A stretch of DNA of 64,000 bases from Lentibacillus saliphilus (GTDB taxonomy: Bacteria > Bacillota > Bacilli > Bacillales > Amphibacillaceae): the NCBI RefSeq assembly GCF_019093865.1, contig NZ_JABJXD010000001.1:797085-861084 (forward strand), read 5' to 3'. Positions 42,644 through 52,119 of this stretch are shown here, piece by piece. How positions within the stretch are numbered: position 1 is the stretch's first letter; each line of letters opens with the position of its first letter. Position numbers and translations under genes: made by a program. The notes beneath the pieces are model-generated. The model had not been told where the DNA came from. It worked only from the letters and a program-made list of their open reading frames with translations, and searched no databases.

Positions 42644-43711
42644 CTAAATCATCTCATCTTTTTCATAGTTTCTGGTTGCAGTCTTTCCGATACAGTCCCA
42701 ATAGTAATAAGGTGCCACTCCAGTCCCAGGACGTTTGACCGTTAAGTTATTTGAGGAGAAAGTTTCTCCACGTTTAATTCGACATGATGCCACTAAACTC
42801 TTTCTTGCTACTTCTCTATTCTTTAATTCTATTTCTATAGGCTTTTTCTCCCAATCACCTAATGCCTTTTCTGTTATTCTAATAGATTCCACCATTTCCT
42901 TTAATTCAAGAGGATCTAGTGAGGCTTTATGATCAGGTCCATCCATTTTTTTATCTAGAGTAAAATGTTTTTCTATTATACAAGCTCCTTTTGCAACTGC
43001 TGCTACGGGCGCTATAATACCTTGCGAATGATCTGACAGACCAGTTGGCAAATCAAATTTTTCTTTTATGTATTCTATTGTATTTAAATTTATTTCTTCA
43101 TATGGTGTTGGATATTCTGATGTACAATGCAAAATACTTACTTTTCCTTTTAATACGTCCTTTGCTTCCTTAGTTTTATAATATTGTCTGGCATTTTTAA
43201 AAGTGATATTTTCTTTTTTTTGATAACCATAAGCTAAAAAAGCAAGCGCATTGTGTATTTCCTCAACTGTTGCCATGCCGGTAGATAGAATTACATCCAC
43301 ACCCAGGTTTGCAATTTGGTATAAATAAGGTGCATTAGTAATTTCTCCAGATGCTATTTTCATAAGTGATAAATTCAAGTCATGAACTAAAAAATCCACA
43401 CTTTCTAAGTCAAATGGGGTTGACAAAAACATAATACCTTTTTTATCGCAGTACTGTTTGAGTTCTATAAATTCTCTATAGCTTAATTCCAGCTTTTTAA
43501 GCATGTCGTATTGAGAAGAGACCTTGCCAATATTCTTTTTTTGATAGTCTGCTTGCTCTGCTGACTTAGTTACTAAATTTTCAGTTTTAAACGTTTGAAA
43601 CTTTATAGCATCAGCTTGAGCATTAACTGCAGCATCAACAAGTTTAAATGCCAAGTCTAATGAACCGTTGTGATTGACCCCAGCTTCAGCAATAATAAAT
43701 GTTTTCGTCAT
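42644..43711 (-). CDS. N,N'-diacetyllegionaminate synthase (NeuB family)
   Basis: A 355-residue synthase that condenses the 2,4-diacetamido-hexose with phosphoenolpyruvate. The NeuB TIM barrel carries FIIAEAGVNHNGSLDLAFKL, KIASGEITNAPYL, STGMATVEEI, CTSEYPTP and DHSQG. A C-terminal SAF domain reads RSLVASCRIKRGETFSSNN then RPGTG. GAGGAA precedes ATG 43711, which overlaps the epimerase gene by 4 nt. Confidence 0.93.
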   Translation of the reverse strand: MTKTFIIAEAGVNHNGSLDLAFKLVDAAVNAQADAIKFQTFKTENLVTKSAEQADYQKKNIGKVSSQYDMLKKLELSYREFIELKQYCDKKGIMFLSTPFDLESVDFLVHDLNLSLMKIASGEITNAPYLYQIANLGVDVILSTGMATVEEIHNALAFLAYGYQKKENITFKNARQYYKTKEAKDVLKGKVSILHCTSEYPTPYEEINLNTIEYIKEKFDLPTGLSDHSQGIIAPVAAVAKGACIIEKHFTLDKKMDGPDHKASLDPLELKEMVESIRITEKALGDWEKKPIEIELKNREVARKSLVASCRIKRGETFSSNNLTVKRPGTGVAPYYYWDCIGKTATRNYEKDEMI

Positions 43712-44868
43712 ACTATTCCTCCATCGTAAAATGCTTTAACCGTCGACTTTATATCAGCTTGTTTCAATACGTCCTTTATCCTTACGGAAGTCTCACCTTC
43801 ACCAAAAATTCTATAACTTAAACCTTCATCATTAAACTTAAACGATAAAGCCTTACGAATCGCTAAAGTGATCTCGTTAGGATTTGCTGCACAGTCTATA
43901 ACTGAATTTGGTCTCGCTCTTCCTTTTTGCCTATTGCCAATGTTAACCGTTGGGGTATTTACATAGGCTGCTTCCAATAAACCACTTGATGAATTCCCAA
44001 CTACAGCATCAGCTATTTTAAGAACACTTGTATACAAACGTTGTCCTAATGAATCGAACAATCTACTGTTGTGTGGATTTTGAGCGACGAAATCGTTTAT
44101 CATTTCATTAATTCGCCGTCCTTCACTATCTGCATTCGCTTTAGTAAATATAAACGTAGCATCTTTAAACTCGTTTAATGCTTCCAATAGTTCATTTGTA
44201 CCTTCACATGGATTTGACGCTAAGGTGGTAGGGTGGTGTGTGATTAATAATAATGGGCTGTTAAGCTTCATCATTAATTTACCTTCTATATCTTGTTTAG
44301 TATATAAATTCATCTTTTTTATTGTTTCTACACCTAACGCACCCACATTATGTACTCTTTTATAATGTTCTCCGAGCCTTATCACTCTTTGTCGATGTTC
44401 CTCAGTGGTCACAAAGTGGAACGTACTCATCTTCGTTATTGCATGTCTTATTGAATCATCATATGCACCATGTGTAATTTCCCCACCATGTATATGAGCT
44501 ATTGGTATTTTTAAAATCATAGCTGATTGTGCACCAGCCAAAGCTTCAAAACGATCTCCTAAGATCACTACAATATCAGGCTGCAATCTTGATAAAGAGT
44601 CTGCAAAGCCTACAACACCCATCCCTAATGACTTTACAGTTCCTACCGACGTATCACTGGAAAGAAGCATTTCAACCTTTTCATCTATTACAAAACCGTC
44701 TTTTTCAATTTCTTTATACGTTAATCCGAATTCAGGCGACAGATGCATTCCGGTAACAATAAGTTGTAATTCTAGATCTGGATCACTTTGAATTTGGCGC
44801 ATTAGCCAATAAAGTAAGCCATATTCTGCACGGGTACCTGTTACGACGCAAATCTTACGCTTGTCCAC
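43708..44868 (-). CDS. Hydrolysing sugar-nucleotide 2-epimerase (NeuC/LegG)
   Basis: A 386-residue enzyme of the UDP-GlcNAc 2-epimerase family. Visible motifs are VVTGTRAEYGLLYWLMR, ILGDRFEALAGAQSAMI, AHIHGGEITHGAYDDSIRH, HPTTLA and SSSGLLEAAYVNTPTVNIG. In legionaminate clusters the enzyme releases 2,4-diacetamido-2,4,6-trideoxymannose from the GDP- or UDP-sugar. Start is GTG 44868, with GGAGG 8 nt upstream. Confidence 0.92.
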   Translation of the reverse strand: MDKRKICVVTGTRAEYGLLYWLMRQIQSDPDLELQLIVTGMHLSPEFGLTYKEIEKDGFVIDEKVEMLLSSDTSVGTVKSLGMGVVGFADSLSRLQPDIVVILGDRFEALAGAQSAMILKIPIAHIHGGEITHGAYDDSIRHAITKMSTFHFVTTEEHRQRVIRLGEHYKRVHNVGALGVETIKKMNLYTKQDIEGKLMMKLNSPLLLITHHPTTLASNPCEGTNELLEALNEFKDATFIFTKANADSEGRRINEMINDFVAQNPHNSRLFDSLGQRLYTSVLKIADAVVGNSSSGLLEAAYVNTPTVNIGNRQKGRARPNSVIDCAANPNEITLAIRKALSFKFNDEGLSYRIFGEGETSVRIKDVLKQADIKSTVKAFYDGGIV

Positions 44869-46033
44869 TATTGTCGCCTCCTAAATAAGGGCTACTTGGT
44901 AGATTAATAATTTCCTTTTGTAATTGGATTGTTATTGACAAATCAGACTTTTGACAATCAGCAAATGGTTGTAACAAATGAAGTGGCTTCCAAATAGGCC
45001 GAGCCATAATTTTCTCTTCATGCAATTCTTTAAGAACCTTTGAAAAATCATACCTTTCTTGATCTAATAAAATCGCTTGCAACCAATAGTTACTGTGAGA
45101 ATCATTATTTTCCTTAAAGAGCTTAATACCAGGATACTCACGAAAGATCTGTTCGTATTTTTTTGTTAGAATACGCTTTTGGTGCAAATATTCATCTATC
45201 TGTTCTAGCTGTGCACATCCTAAAGCTGCATTTATATTTGGCATACGGTAGTTGTAGCCTATATCATCATGAACATAATCCCACGCATGGGGTAATTTAG
45301 CAGTGGTTGTAATATGCTTAGCATAATCAGCTAAATCATAGTCATTTGTCAGAATAGCACCACCACCGCCTGTTGTAATGATTTTATTGCCATTAAAGCT
45401 TAAAGCAGCTACTTTACCGAAATTTCCTGTATGTTTTCCTTTGTAAAATGATCCTAAAGATTCTGCGGCATCCTCTACCACTGTAATATTATATCGACTA
45501 CAAACGTCTATTAGCGGATCCATATCAACCGAGTGCCCAAAAGTGTGCATCGGAACAACAGCACGAATGATATTACCTGTAACTTTATTAACGCAGTTCT
45601 GCCCTTTCATAAAGGAGATTTCCTGTAAGTGTGCGTCCAGCTTATATGGATCCATCCCTAATGTCTCTCTTGATACATCAACAAAATGAGGCTCTGCACC
45701 ACAATATGTTACAGCGTTGGCGGTAGCTACAAATGTCAAAGATGGTACGAGCACTTCATCAGCCGGCTTCACACCAACTAGTTTTAAAGCAACATGCAAA
45801 GCTGCGGTACCATTCATTACAGCAATTGCTCGCTCCACACCTGTATATTCTGCTAATTTTTCTTCAAATCTATCAACATACTTACCAACTGAAGAAACCC
45901 AACCAGCCTCAATACAATCCATTACATAAGCTTTTTCATTGCCTATAAAGCTTGGTTCATGTAAAGGGAGAATCTCTTTTTGTTGGTGTAATTTATGAAT
46001 TTTTCGTGCGATATCTTTCCAAACATTATCCAT
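44855..46033 (-). CDS. LegC-type PLP aminotransferase
   Basis: A DegT/DnrJ/EryC1-type aminotransferase of about 392 residues, which adds the 4-amino group to the 4-keto-6-deoxy sugar nucleotide. Motifs are LPLHEPSFIGNEKAYVMDCI, NGTAALHVALKLVG, DEVLVPSLTFVATANAV, VVEDAAESLGS and the PLP lysine in ALSFNGNKIITTGGGG. I prefer ATG 46033, but ATG 46042 is possible. It overlaps the epimerase gene by 14 nt. Confidence 0.9.
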   Translation of the reverse strand: MDNVWKDIARKIHKLHQQKEILPLHEPSFIGNEKAYVMDCIEAGWVSSVGKYVDRFEEKLAEYTGVERAIAVMNGTAALHVALKLVGVKPADEVLVPSLTFVATANAVTYCGAEPHFVDVSRETLGMDPYKLDAHLQEISFMKGQNCVNKVTGNIIRAVVPMHTFGHSVDMDPLIDVCSRYNITVVEDAAESLGSFYKGKHTGNFGKVAALSFNGNKIITTGGGGAILTNDYDLADYAKHITTTAKLPHAWDYVHDDIGYNYRMPNINAALGCAQLEQIDEYLHQKRILTKKYEQIFREYPGIKLFKENNDSHSNYWLQAILLDQERYDFSKVLKELHEEKIMARPIWKPLHLLQPFADCQKSDLSITIQLQKEIINLPSSPYLGGDNSGQA

Positions 46034-46074
46034 TTTTAACATCTGCCTTATAAAATAATAATTACGATATTCTT

Positions 46075-47055
46075 TTAGATATTGTATATATCTGTTTTGT
46101 AGGCACCTATATGTTGACGGAAAAAATCTATCGTTTCGGCTAATCCTTCTTCAAGTGAGTAGTTTTGCTCCCATGCTGTTAACTCTTTTATCTTTTTATT
46201 TGAGCCAAGCAATCGATTCACTTCACTGTTTTCCGGTCTTAATCTTTGGTCATCACATATGATCTTTGCATTGGGATTGATCTGATGGATAAGCTCACTT
46301 GCTAAATCACCAATAGATACTTCCTGTTGGGTCGCGATATTAATTTCTTCACCGATTGTTTGTTCTGATTTGGCAATTTCAATAAATCCATTAACAGTAT
46401 CTTTCACATAATTAAAATCTCTCGTTGGCGTTATTGACCCTAACTGTATTTCTTTTTTTCCTGCTAATAGTTGAGTTATAATCGTTGGAATAACTGCTCT
46501 TGCAGATTGCCTAGGACCATATGTATTAAATGGACGTACAATCGTTATTGGCATATCAAAACTTCTATAGAAGGATTCAGCTAAGCGATCAGCACCTATT
46601 TTTGTAGCTGAATAAGGTGATTGCCCCTGAAAAGGATGTTGTTCGTCAATAGGGACATATTGTGCTGTTCCATACACTTCTGATGTAGAAGTGATCAGAA
46701 GTCGAGATGTTTCCAATTCTCTTGCGGCTTGAAGAACATTTAAAGTACCTTTAATATTAGTATCTACATATGTATCTGGTGAGTGATAACTAAATGGTAT
46801 AGCAATCAAAGCTGCTAAATGATAGACCTCATCCACATTTTTCATCGCTTGTTTTACACCATTTGGATCTCTAATATCACCAGTGAAAACATCAACCTGT
46901 TTCATGATCTCTGGAGGCAATGTGTCAAGCCATCCCCAGCTATTAAATGAATTATAATAAGCAAACGCCTTTACATTATAACCTCTTCTTACAAGGTCTT
47001 CTGTTAGGTGACTCCCTATAAAACCATCTGCACCTGTTACCAATATGTTTGACAT
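46075..47055 (-). CDS. LegB-type sugar-nucleotide 4,6-dehydratase
   Basis: A 326-residue extended short-chain dehydrogenase. NAD motif ILVTGADGFIGSHLTEDLV; active-site TSTSEVYG and YSATKIGADRLAE; substrate-binding IVRPFNTYGPRQSARAVIPT. It makes the 4-keto-6-deoxy intermediate from GDP- or UDP-GlcNAc. It is the first pathway step in gene order, 32 nt upstream of LegC. Confidence 0.92.
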   Translation of the reverse strand: MSNILVTGADGFIGSHLTEDLVRRGYNVKAFAYYNSFNSWGWLDTLPPEIMKQVDVFTGDIRDPNGVKQAMKNVDEVYHLAALIAIPFSYHSPDTYVDTNIKGTLNVLQAARELETSRLLITSTSEVYGTAQYVPIDEQHPFQGQSPYSATKIGADRLAESFYRSFDMPITIVRPFNTYGPRQSARAVIPTIITQLLAGKKEIQLGSITPTRDFNYVKDTVNGFIEIAKSEQTIGEEINIATQQEVSIGDLASELIHQINPNAKIICDDQRLRPENSEVNRLLGSNKKIKELTAWEQNYSLEEGLAETIDFFRQHIGAYKTDIYNI

Positions 47056-47079
47056 ACGACGACCTCTCTATCACTATTT

Positions 47080-48180
47080 TTATTTAATACCCATAACAGG
47101 TAATCCGCGATCATAACTTATTGAATAAATTCTGTTGTTATAATGAATCTCAATATTACTATCTCTAGAACAAGAATGATTGTGTAAGCTTTTTAAATAT
47201 TGCTTGTTCATAATATCATCAAAAAGCTTGATAAAATCAGCCTTTAGACCATGGTTTGTCGAATAAAACATCTCATAGTCAATAGCTTCTTCATCAATAA
47301 GGTTGAATATACAATGATCTACACTGTTACAAAATCGTTCTTTTTCTTTATAGTTAACTAACGCATCTGCCACACCTTGATAAGCTATAATGAGCGTGTT
47401 ATTCTCGAAGCCCTTATACAGCTTGGGGAGTGATAACAATTCTTTATCATAGTTTATTTGGCGTGCTAAATAATTAAACTCGGTTTGCAGCAATACGTTA
47501 CCTTTTTGTTGGTTTACATATCGAGAAGCATAAAAATAACCGGGTTTTAACCACGCTGAGTTATCAATAATTAAAGAAAAATCATACGGTGCCATGCGAT
47601 TACATAAGTAAGCAAGAAATGCTCCATGTGAGTGGCCATACGCAATAACGCGATCTTCATTATAGACAAACTCATTATCTCGTAATATGATTTTTACGGC
47701 ATATAAAGCTGATAACAAATCTAGAGCTTGCATAAAACCCATGTCATTAAAAGAGGCTTCACTTTCATTTAACTGTTCCACAGCACCAACGATACATTCA
47801 TAATCAGATAAACAAGCTAAGAGGTCCTGAGCACGATTCATATTGGGCCGCAAGCTCTCATAATCTTCTTTTGACATTATTTTTTCTAAAGCATCACTAT
47901 TTTTCACTTGAATATTGTTCGCAGCTTGCATGTATTCACAGCCAAAATAGTCGCATTGAATTGTAACTAAATTGTGATGGTCAGCGAATTGCTCTCTCAT
48001 TTTTCTGTAAACGTTTGATTGTGCTTTAGCTCCAAAACCAGAGATTAATAATAATAATCCAGTTTCATGATTGACACCCTGATTAGGAACAGAAAAATAA
48101 ACATTTAAGTCCCTATTATATTGTTTACCTGTGTAAATATTAAAATGTGCTGGTATGGTTAATTCATGTGATTCAGCCAA
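47080..48180 (-). CDS. Alpha/beta-hydrolase-like protein of the flagellin-modification cluster
   Basis: A 366-residue protein with a nucleophile elbow AYGHSHGAFLAYL (Ser near 187), candidate Asp in GVADALVN and His in STNHGL, so a serine hydrolase is likely. It resembles DUF2920-type proteins found with flagellin glycosylation genes in Campylobacter and clostridia, but this assignment is from memory. Start is TTG 48180, 7-8 nt after AAAGGAG. It lies between LegB and Maf. A deacetylase or acyl-modification role on the glycan would fit. Confidence 0.7.
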   Translation of the reverse strand: MAESHELTIPAHFNIYTGKQYNRDLNVYFSVPNQGVNHETGLLLLISGFGAKAQSNVYRKMREQFADHHNLVTIQCDYFGCEYMQAANNIQVKNSDALEKIMSKEDYESLRPNMNRAQDLLACLSDYECIVGAVEQLNESEASFNDMGFMQALDLLSALYAVKIILRDNEFVYNEDRVIAYGHSHGAFLAYLCNRMAPYDFSLIIDNSAWLKPGYFYASRYVNQQKGNVLLQTEFNYLARQINYDKELLSLPKLYKGFENNTLIIAYQGVADALVNYKEKERFCNSVDHCIFNLIDEEAIDYEMFYSTNHGLKADFIKLFDDIMNKQYLKSLHNHSCSRDSNIEIHYNNRIYSISYDRGLPVMGIK

Positions 48181-48202
48181 AATAATCTCCTTTTGAATAA
48201 AT

Positions 48203-50059
48203 CTATTGATTCAACTTAAAATTAACAGTTTTTATTATTTCCTCTAATTCTGCACTACCTTCTCTACACCTTTGAACAAACACCTCAACTGCCTTTACAA
48301 CTTCCATTCCTTTTACAAATAAGTCTGGCTCACTGTTTAATCTCTTAATGTCATTTGATAAATATTCAACATGAACACGAATATAAAATGATAGGAAATT
48401 GCTATAATATAAGTTGCTGTTAAGATTATTGTATAACGTGTCAAATTGTGTAAGACCGTCAAGTACCTTTGATTTGTTTTTTACTTTTGTATGCGTATTA
48501 ATTAATTTTAGCACGTTTTCAAAGCGAGTAAGTTGCTTGTGAAAGTTCTCTATATGTTTATGAATATCTTTAAACTTATCCTGTATATGACGATTGTCAT
48601 AATTATTTTTAGAGTTTAACCACCAGGCTGTTTTTTCAATTGGTGTGTTGAGCGTATTCTTAATAACGTCTTCAATAGGTTGAAATGGCACGCCTTTTAT
48701 CGCTGCGCCACCCTTTGTTGTGTTTATAAAGGTATTTCCTTTATAATGCTCAGCAAATTTTTCTATACTTAGACGCATACTTTCAAAAGAATGTGTTGTT
48801 TTAATATCATTACCATACACGTCTTTCGTAATTACTGCTTTATCAAGCTTAGTTTTATCCACAGTAGAATCTACATGATCATACTCAATACCTTTTGAAT
48901 ACAGACGGTCATAAAGATAACCCAAGTTTTGACCGGCAAATACGATTGGATTAGCACCTAGCTTATTTAAAATTTGGAACGCCATCACAGCGATAGAGGG
49001 TGAATCCAGGATGAGATCCTGTTCCAAATTCAATTGATCGCGTAAGAAATACAATGATGTCCGATCCTGTGATGTAATAAAATGTGCTTTAGGACCAGTG
49101 TATTTTTCAAGTGTTTCATAACCTACACTTGAGCCAAAGACCATGGGTATATCATCTATATTGTGAGCAATCATTTTCTCAAATACTTTCTGATTCAATG
49201 TTCCTGGGTCATATGTAAAAACAGCATCTGGTAATACGTCATATTCTATTAATGTATTTATAGCAGACCCAACTGAAAAAATGTATGCCAAGTTATTTTC
49301 TTTAATGTAACGAATATGTTCAATGTCTTCTGAAAGTGATGGACCTGCTGAAACGATGATTGCGGGCTTGTCTTTAAAGTCACTCTCTTCTGTGTCTTTT
49401 ACAATATTAGGCGTTGCCAAGACTGTAGAGAAATTCATTAAACTGTTACTCACCCACGTTTTTTGGTAATTCATATTAGTATGTAAAGCTGTACGTCTGT
49501 TTAAAATCGCACGTCTGATATCGCTATGAAATTGGTCATACTTTTCTTTAGCAATGTTTTTATAGCTTGGCAAAGCGATAATCTGTATATTTCGATTACT
49601 TACATTAAACTCATTCAAATATGGTTTTGTAGTGGCACTATCTATATCCACATACAGATTTTTAATCTTCTTTGTTAATATCTGATCAAGTGGCCGATGA
49701 CTGGTCATCTCGTAAAATATCTCTGGCAATGGTTCATAAAGTGAAAAGCTATGGTTTGGATATTGCTCAATAAATGCTTCAATATGATACCCCATGCCAA
49801 TGCCATAAAAAAACACATGTGTATCGTCCGTAATCTTGTCCTGATGTGAGGCAATAACGCGTTCAGCCTCACGCACAGGGTCATACATACTATGAACCAT
49901 AAGACTTTTCGACTCGTTTTCTTTAATACGTATCGTTTGCGAACCCGATCGTGATTCGATGACCTCAATATGCGTGTTTAAATCAGTTTCACGTTCTGCA
50001 AAATAGCGGCGAATATGAGGGTACCTCTCACGTAACAACATAATATTATCAATTAACAT
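48203..50059 (-). CDS. Maf (motility-associated factor) flagellin glycosyltransferase
   Basis: A 618-residue protein of the MAF_flag10/DUF115 family. An N-terminal 200 residues include DDTHVFFYGIGMGYHIEAF and SLYEPLPEIFYEM. The catalytic-type core carries KPAIIVSAGPSLSEDIEHIR, AYIFSVGSAINTLIEYDVLP and PIVFAGQNLGYLYDRLYSKG. The C-terminal part is helical. Maf proteins transfer nonulosonates such as legionaminate to flagellin Ser/Thr in the cytoplasm. It overlaps the upstream 50657 gene by 11 nt. Confidence 0.92.
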   Translation of the reverse strand: MLIDNIMLLRERYPHIRRYFAERETDLNTHIEVIESRSGSQTIRIKENESKSLMVHSMYDPVREAERVIASHQDKITDDTHVFFYGIGMGYHIEAFIEQYPNHSFSLYEPLPEIFYEMTSHRPLDQILTKKIKNLYVDIDSATTKPYLNEFNVSNRNIQIIALPSYKNIAKEKYDQFHSDIRRAILNRRTALHTNMNYQKTWVSNSLMNFSTVLATPNIVKDTEESDFKDKPAIIVSAGPSLSEDIEHIRYIKENNLAYIFSVGSAINTLIEYDVLPDAVFTYDPGTLNQKVFEKMIAHNIDDIPMVFGSSVGYETLEKYTGPKAHFITSQDRTSLYFLRDQLNLEQDLILDSPSIAVMAFQILNKLGANPIVFAGQNLGYLYDRLYSKGIEYDHVDSTVDKTKLDKAVITKDVYGNDIKTTHSFESMRLSIEKFAEHYKGNTFINTTKGGAAIKGVPFQPIEDVIKNTLNTPIEKTAWWLNSKNNYDNRHIQDKFKDIHKHIENFHKQLTRFENVLKLINTHTKVKNKSKVLDGLTQFDTLYNNLNSNLYYSNFLSFYIRVHVEYLSNDIKRLNSEPDLFVKGMEVVKAVEVFVQRCREGSAELEEIIKTVNFKLNQ

Positions 50060-50657
50060 GTTTCATAGACTCCTTATTTTTAAGCGACTCTCCGATAACT
50101 CTTTCTAACCCTTCATAAGCAGGCGTAATTTCATATGCTAAAATATCGGTAATTAAAACAGTATCTCTTGTCTGAACCGCTTCAAGCAAGGGCACAAAAC
50201 CACTTTCACAAGCTACAATGTGTTGATTAATTTCTTGCCAATGATCAGGCTGTTCTTCAGTAGCTTCCACATATGCTTTAAACTGTATAATCCACTGCAT
50301 ACCTTCCGCTAATTGATCAATACCTGTCCAAGTCTCATCATTAAAATGATCATAACTTTCATCCACGAGGTTTTTCAAAGCAGGAATGGCTCGCCCAAGA
50401 TATCCATAAATTGAATCCATTGTTTCCCAGATCATTTCACTCGGGGTTTTTGTCACAATTTCGATAGCCATAATTTCATTGATACGTTCCTTGATGTAAG
50501 CTTCATGATTGTCGTATACCTCAACCTCATCAACAAGTAAATGACTAAACACAACATTCTCTTGCTCGATTAACTCACTGACTTTTATAAGTATTTGTTT
50601 GATCGCAGACGTATCATTTTCGAGTTCTGTGCGTTCTTGTTTATGTATTAATTGCAT
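50049..50657 (-). CDS. Hypothetical protein in flagellin-glycosylation operon
   Basis: A 202-residue all-helical protein starting at ATG 50657 (MQLIHKQERTELEND) 5 nt after GGAGG; the in-frame TTG at 50669 overlaps the Shine-Dalgarno. No enzyme motif is visible. It begins the operon downstream of flagellin, immediately before Maf and overlapping it. A chaperone or acceptor-presenting role for flagellin could be imagined, but nothing in the sequence proves it. Confidence 0.75.
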   Translation of the reverse strand: MQLIHKQERTELENDTSAIKQILIKVSELIEQENVVFSHLLVDEVEVYDNHEAYIKERINEIMAIEIVTKTPSEMIWETMDSIYGYLGRAIPALKNLVDESYDHFNDETWTGIDQLAEGMQWIIQFKAYVEATEEQPDHWQEINQHIVACESGFVPLLEAVQTRDTVLITDILAYEITPAYEGLERVIGESLKNKESMKHVN

Positions 50658-50705
50658 AGCAGCCTCCAATATGTCGGATTTTGTCGTTAGTATGTATATT
50701 AAATA

Positions 50706-50731
50706 TTATCGGTTTAATAGATGCGAATTTC
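50706..50731 (-). promoter_or_regulatory. Weak sigma-D-like promoter before the glycosylation operon
   Basis: On the minus strand GAAA, 14 bp, ACCGATAA resembles TAAA-N14-GCCGATAT, 50 nt before the ATG at 50657. It would co-regulate glycosylation with flagellin. Confidence 0.4.
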
Positions 50732-50854
50732 AATAGGGAGAATTTAATGTTCTTGTTTAATCACACGTCATGAGGGATATTTGTATGATCACATTCACTT
50801 AATCCCAGTAACATAATGTGATTATTTATATTATTCAGTGTCTTATGACCAAAT

Positions 50855-50892
50855 AAAAGAAGCCCTCCATAATGGTGGGCTCCCTTCTTTTT
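50855..50892 (-). terminator. Flagellin-gene terminator
   Basis: AAAAGAAG.CC pairs with GG..CTTCTTTT, directly after the flagellin stop and followed by a T-run on the minus strand. Leak-through could feed the glycosylation operon. Confidence 0.8.
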
Positions 50893-50899
50893 AATTGAA

Positions 50900-51757
50900 T
50901 TAACGTAAGAGTTGAAGTACTCCCTGAGGAGTTTGATTTGCTTGAGCCAACATAGCTTGTGATGCCTGAGTCAAGATGTTGTTCTTTGTGAACTCCATCA
51001 TTTCCTTAGCCATATCCACGTCTCTAATACGTGATTCAGCTGCTGTTAAGTTTTCTTGTGATGCACCTAAGTTGTTAATTGTGTGCTCAAGACGATTTTG
51101 AACAGCACCTAATTCAGAACGCTGTTTAGAAACACTCGTAATAGCAGCATCTATACTACCCAAAGCTCCTGAAACAAGACCACTTAAAGCTGCTGGATCA
51201 GTTACACCAGAGAAAGCGGCCACATCTACAGCATCAACTCCAAGACCTGAAGCAGACATATCACTAATATTGACACCTAATGATTGACCAATATTGGCAC
51301 CTATTTGAAAAATCAATTCATTGGTAGCACCACTGAATGAACCATCTAATAATGTTTTTCCGTTAAATTCAGTTCTTGCAGAAATACCATCAATTTCTTC
51401 AATTAGTGCATCCATTTCGTCTTGAATCGCCTGTAAATCATCACCTTCTTGTGTCCCTACGTTACCTGCTTGTACAGTCAATTCACGCATACGCTGAAGA
51501 ATTGAATGTGTTTCTGTAAGTGCACCTTCAGCAGTTTGAATCAAGCTAATTCCGTCCTGGGAATTTTTAGATGCCATTTCTAACCCTTTAATCTGCCCGC
51601 GCATTTTTTCAGAAATAGCAAGACCTGCTGCGTCATCGCCAGCACGGTTAATACGTAAACCTGAAGACAATTTCTCCAATGAATTTTGTACAGCACTGTT
51701 GTTTGCACCCAACTGACGATGTGTGTTAAGCGCCGAAATATTGTGATTGATAATCAT
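50900..51757 (-). CDS. hag: Flagellin
   Basis: A 285-residue flagellar filament subunit starting at ATG 51757 (MIINHNISALNT), 10 nt after GGAGG. The conserved N-terminal helix (INHNISALNTHRQLGANNSA, SSGLRINRAGDDAAGLAISE) and C-terminal helix (ENLTAAESRIRDVDMAKEMM, QANQTPQGVLQLLR) are intact. The central domain is very short, so the filament has only D0/D1 and a minimal D2. Ser/Thr in SGATNEL..., ISDMSASG and SGVTD are possible glycosylation sites. Transcription should be sigma-D dependent. Confidence 0.96.
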   Translation of the reverse strand: MIINHNISALNTHRQLGANNSAVQNSLEKLSSGLRINRAGDDAAGLAISEKMRGQIKGLEMASKNSQDGISLIQTAEGALTETHSILQRMRELTVQAGNVGTQEGDDLQAIQDEMDALIEEIDGISARTEFNGKTLLDGSFSGATNELIFQIGANIGQSLGVNISDMSASGLGVDAVDVAAFSGVTDPAALSGLVSGALGSIDAAITSVSKQRSELGAVQNRLEHTINNLGASQENLTAAESRIRDVDMAKEMMEFTKNNILTQASQAMLAQANQTPQGVLQLLR

Positions 51758-51959
51758 GATCAATCTACCTCCATGTTTTTATTTTTGGGTCACGTCCTTG
51801 TGTCCCATATTTATAACAACACCTATAAAAAGGCGTTATTAACTCATTTTTTGCATCCCTTTCGATGCTTGTCCTAACGTGACGTGCGGGTGTGCACACG
51901 CCCACAGCACGTACATGCTTGTCCAAAGCATGCTGTCACTTTTTTAGAACTCAACCTTT

Positions 51960-51985
51960 ATATCGGCATGTTTTCTATATGTTTA
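51960..51985 (-). promoter_or_regulatory. hag: Sigma-D promoter of flagellin
   Basis: On the minus strand TAAA, 14 bp, GCCGATAT matches the motility sigma factor consensus exactly. It leaves an untranslated leader of roughly 190 nt that contains two strong dyads (near 51880-51940). Confidence 0.9.
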
Positions 51986-52119
51986 ACCTTTTTAATGAAA
52001 AAAGTTAATAAATCCCAGTCTATATCTTTACCTGATACGATTTAATGAAGAGTTGCGTATTACTTGTCGTTGTTTATTGTAGAGACACAGCACACTCAAA
52101 TGCCCCATTTCTTCACCCG

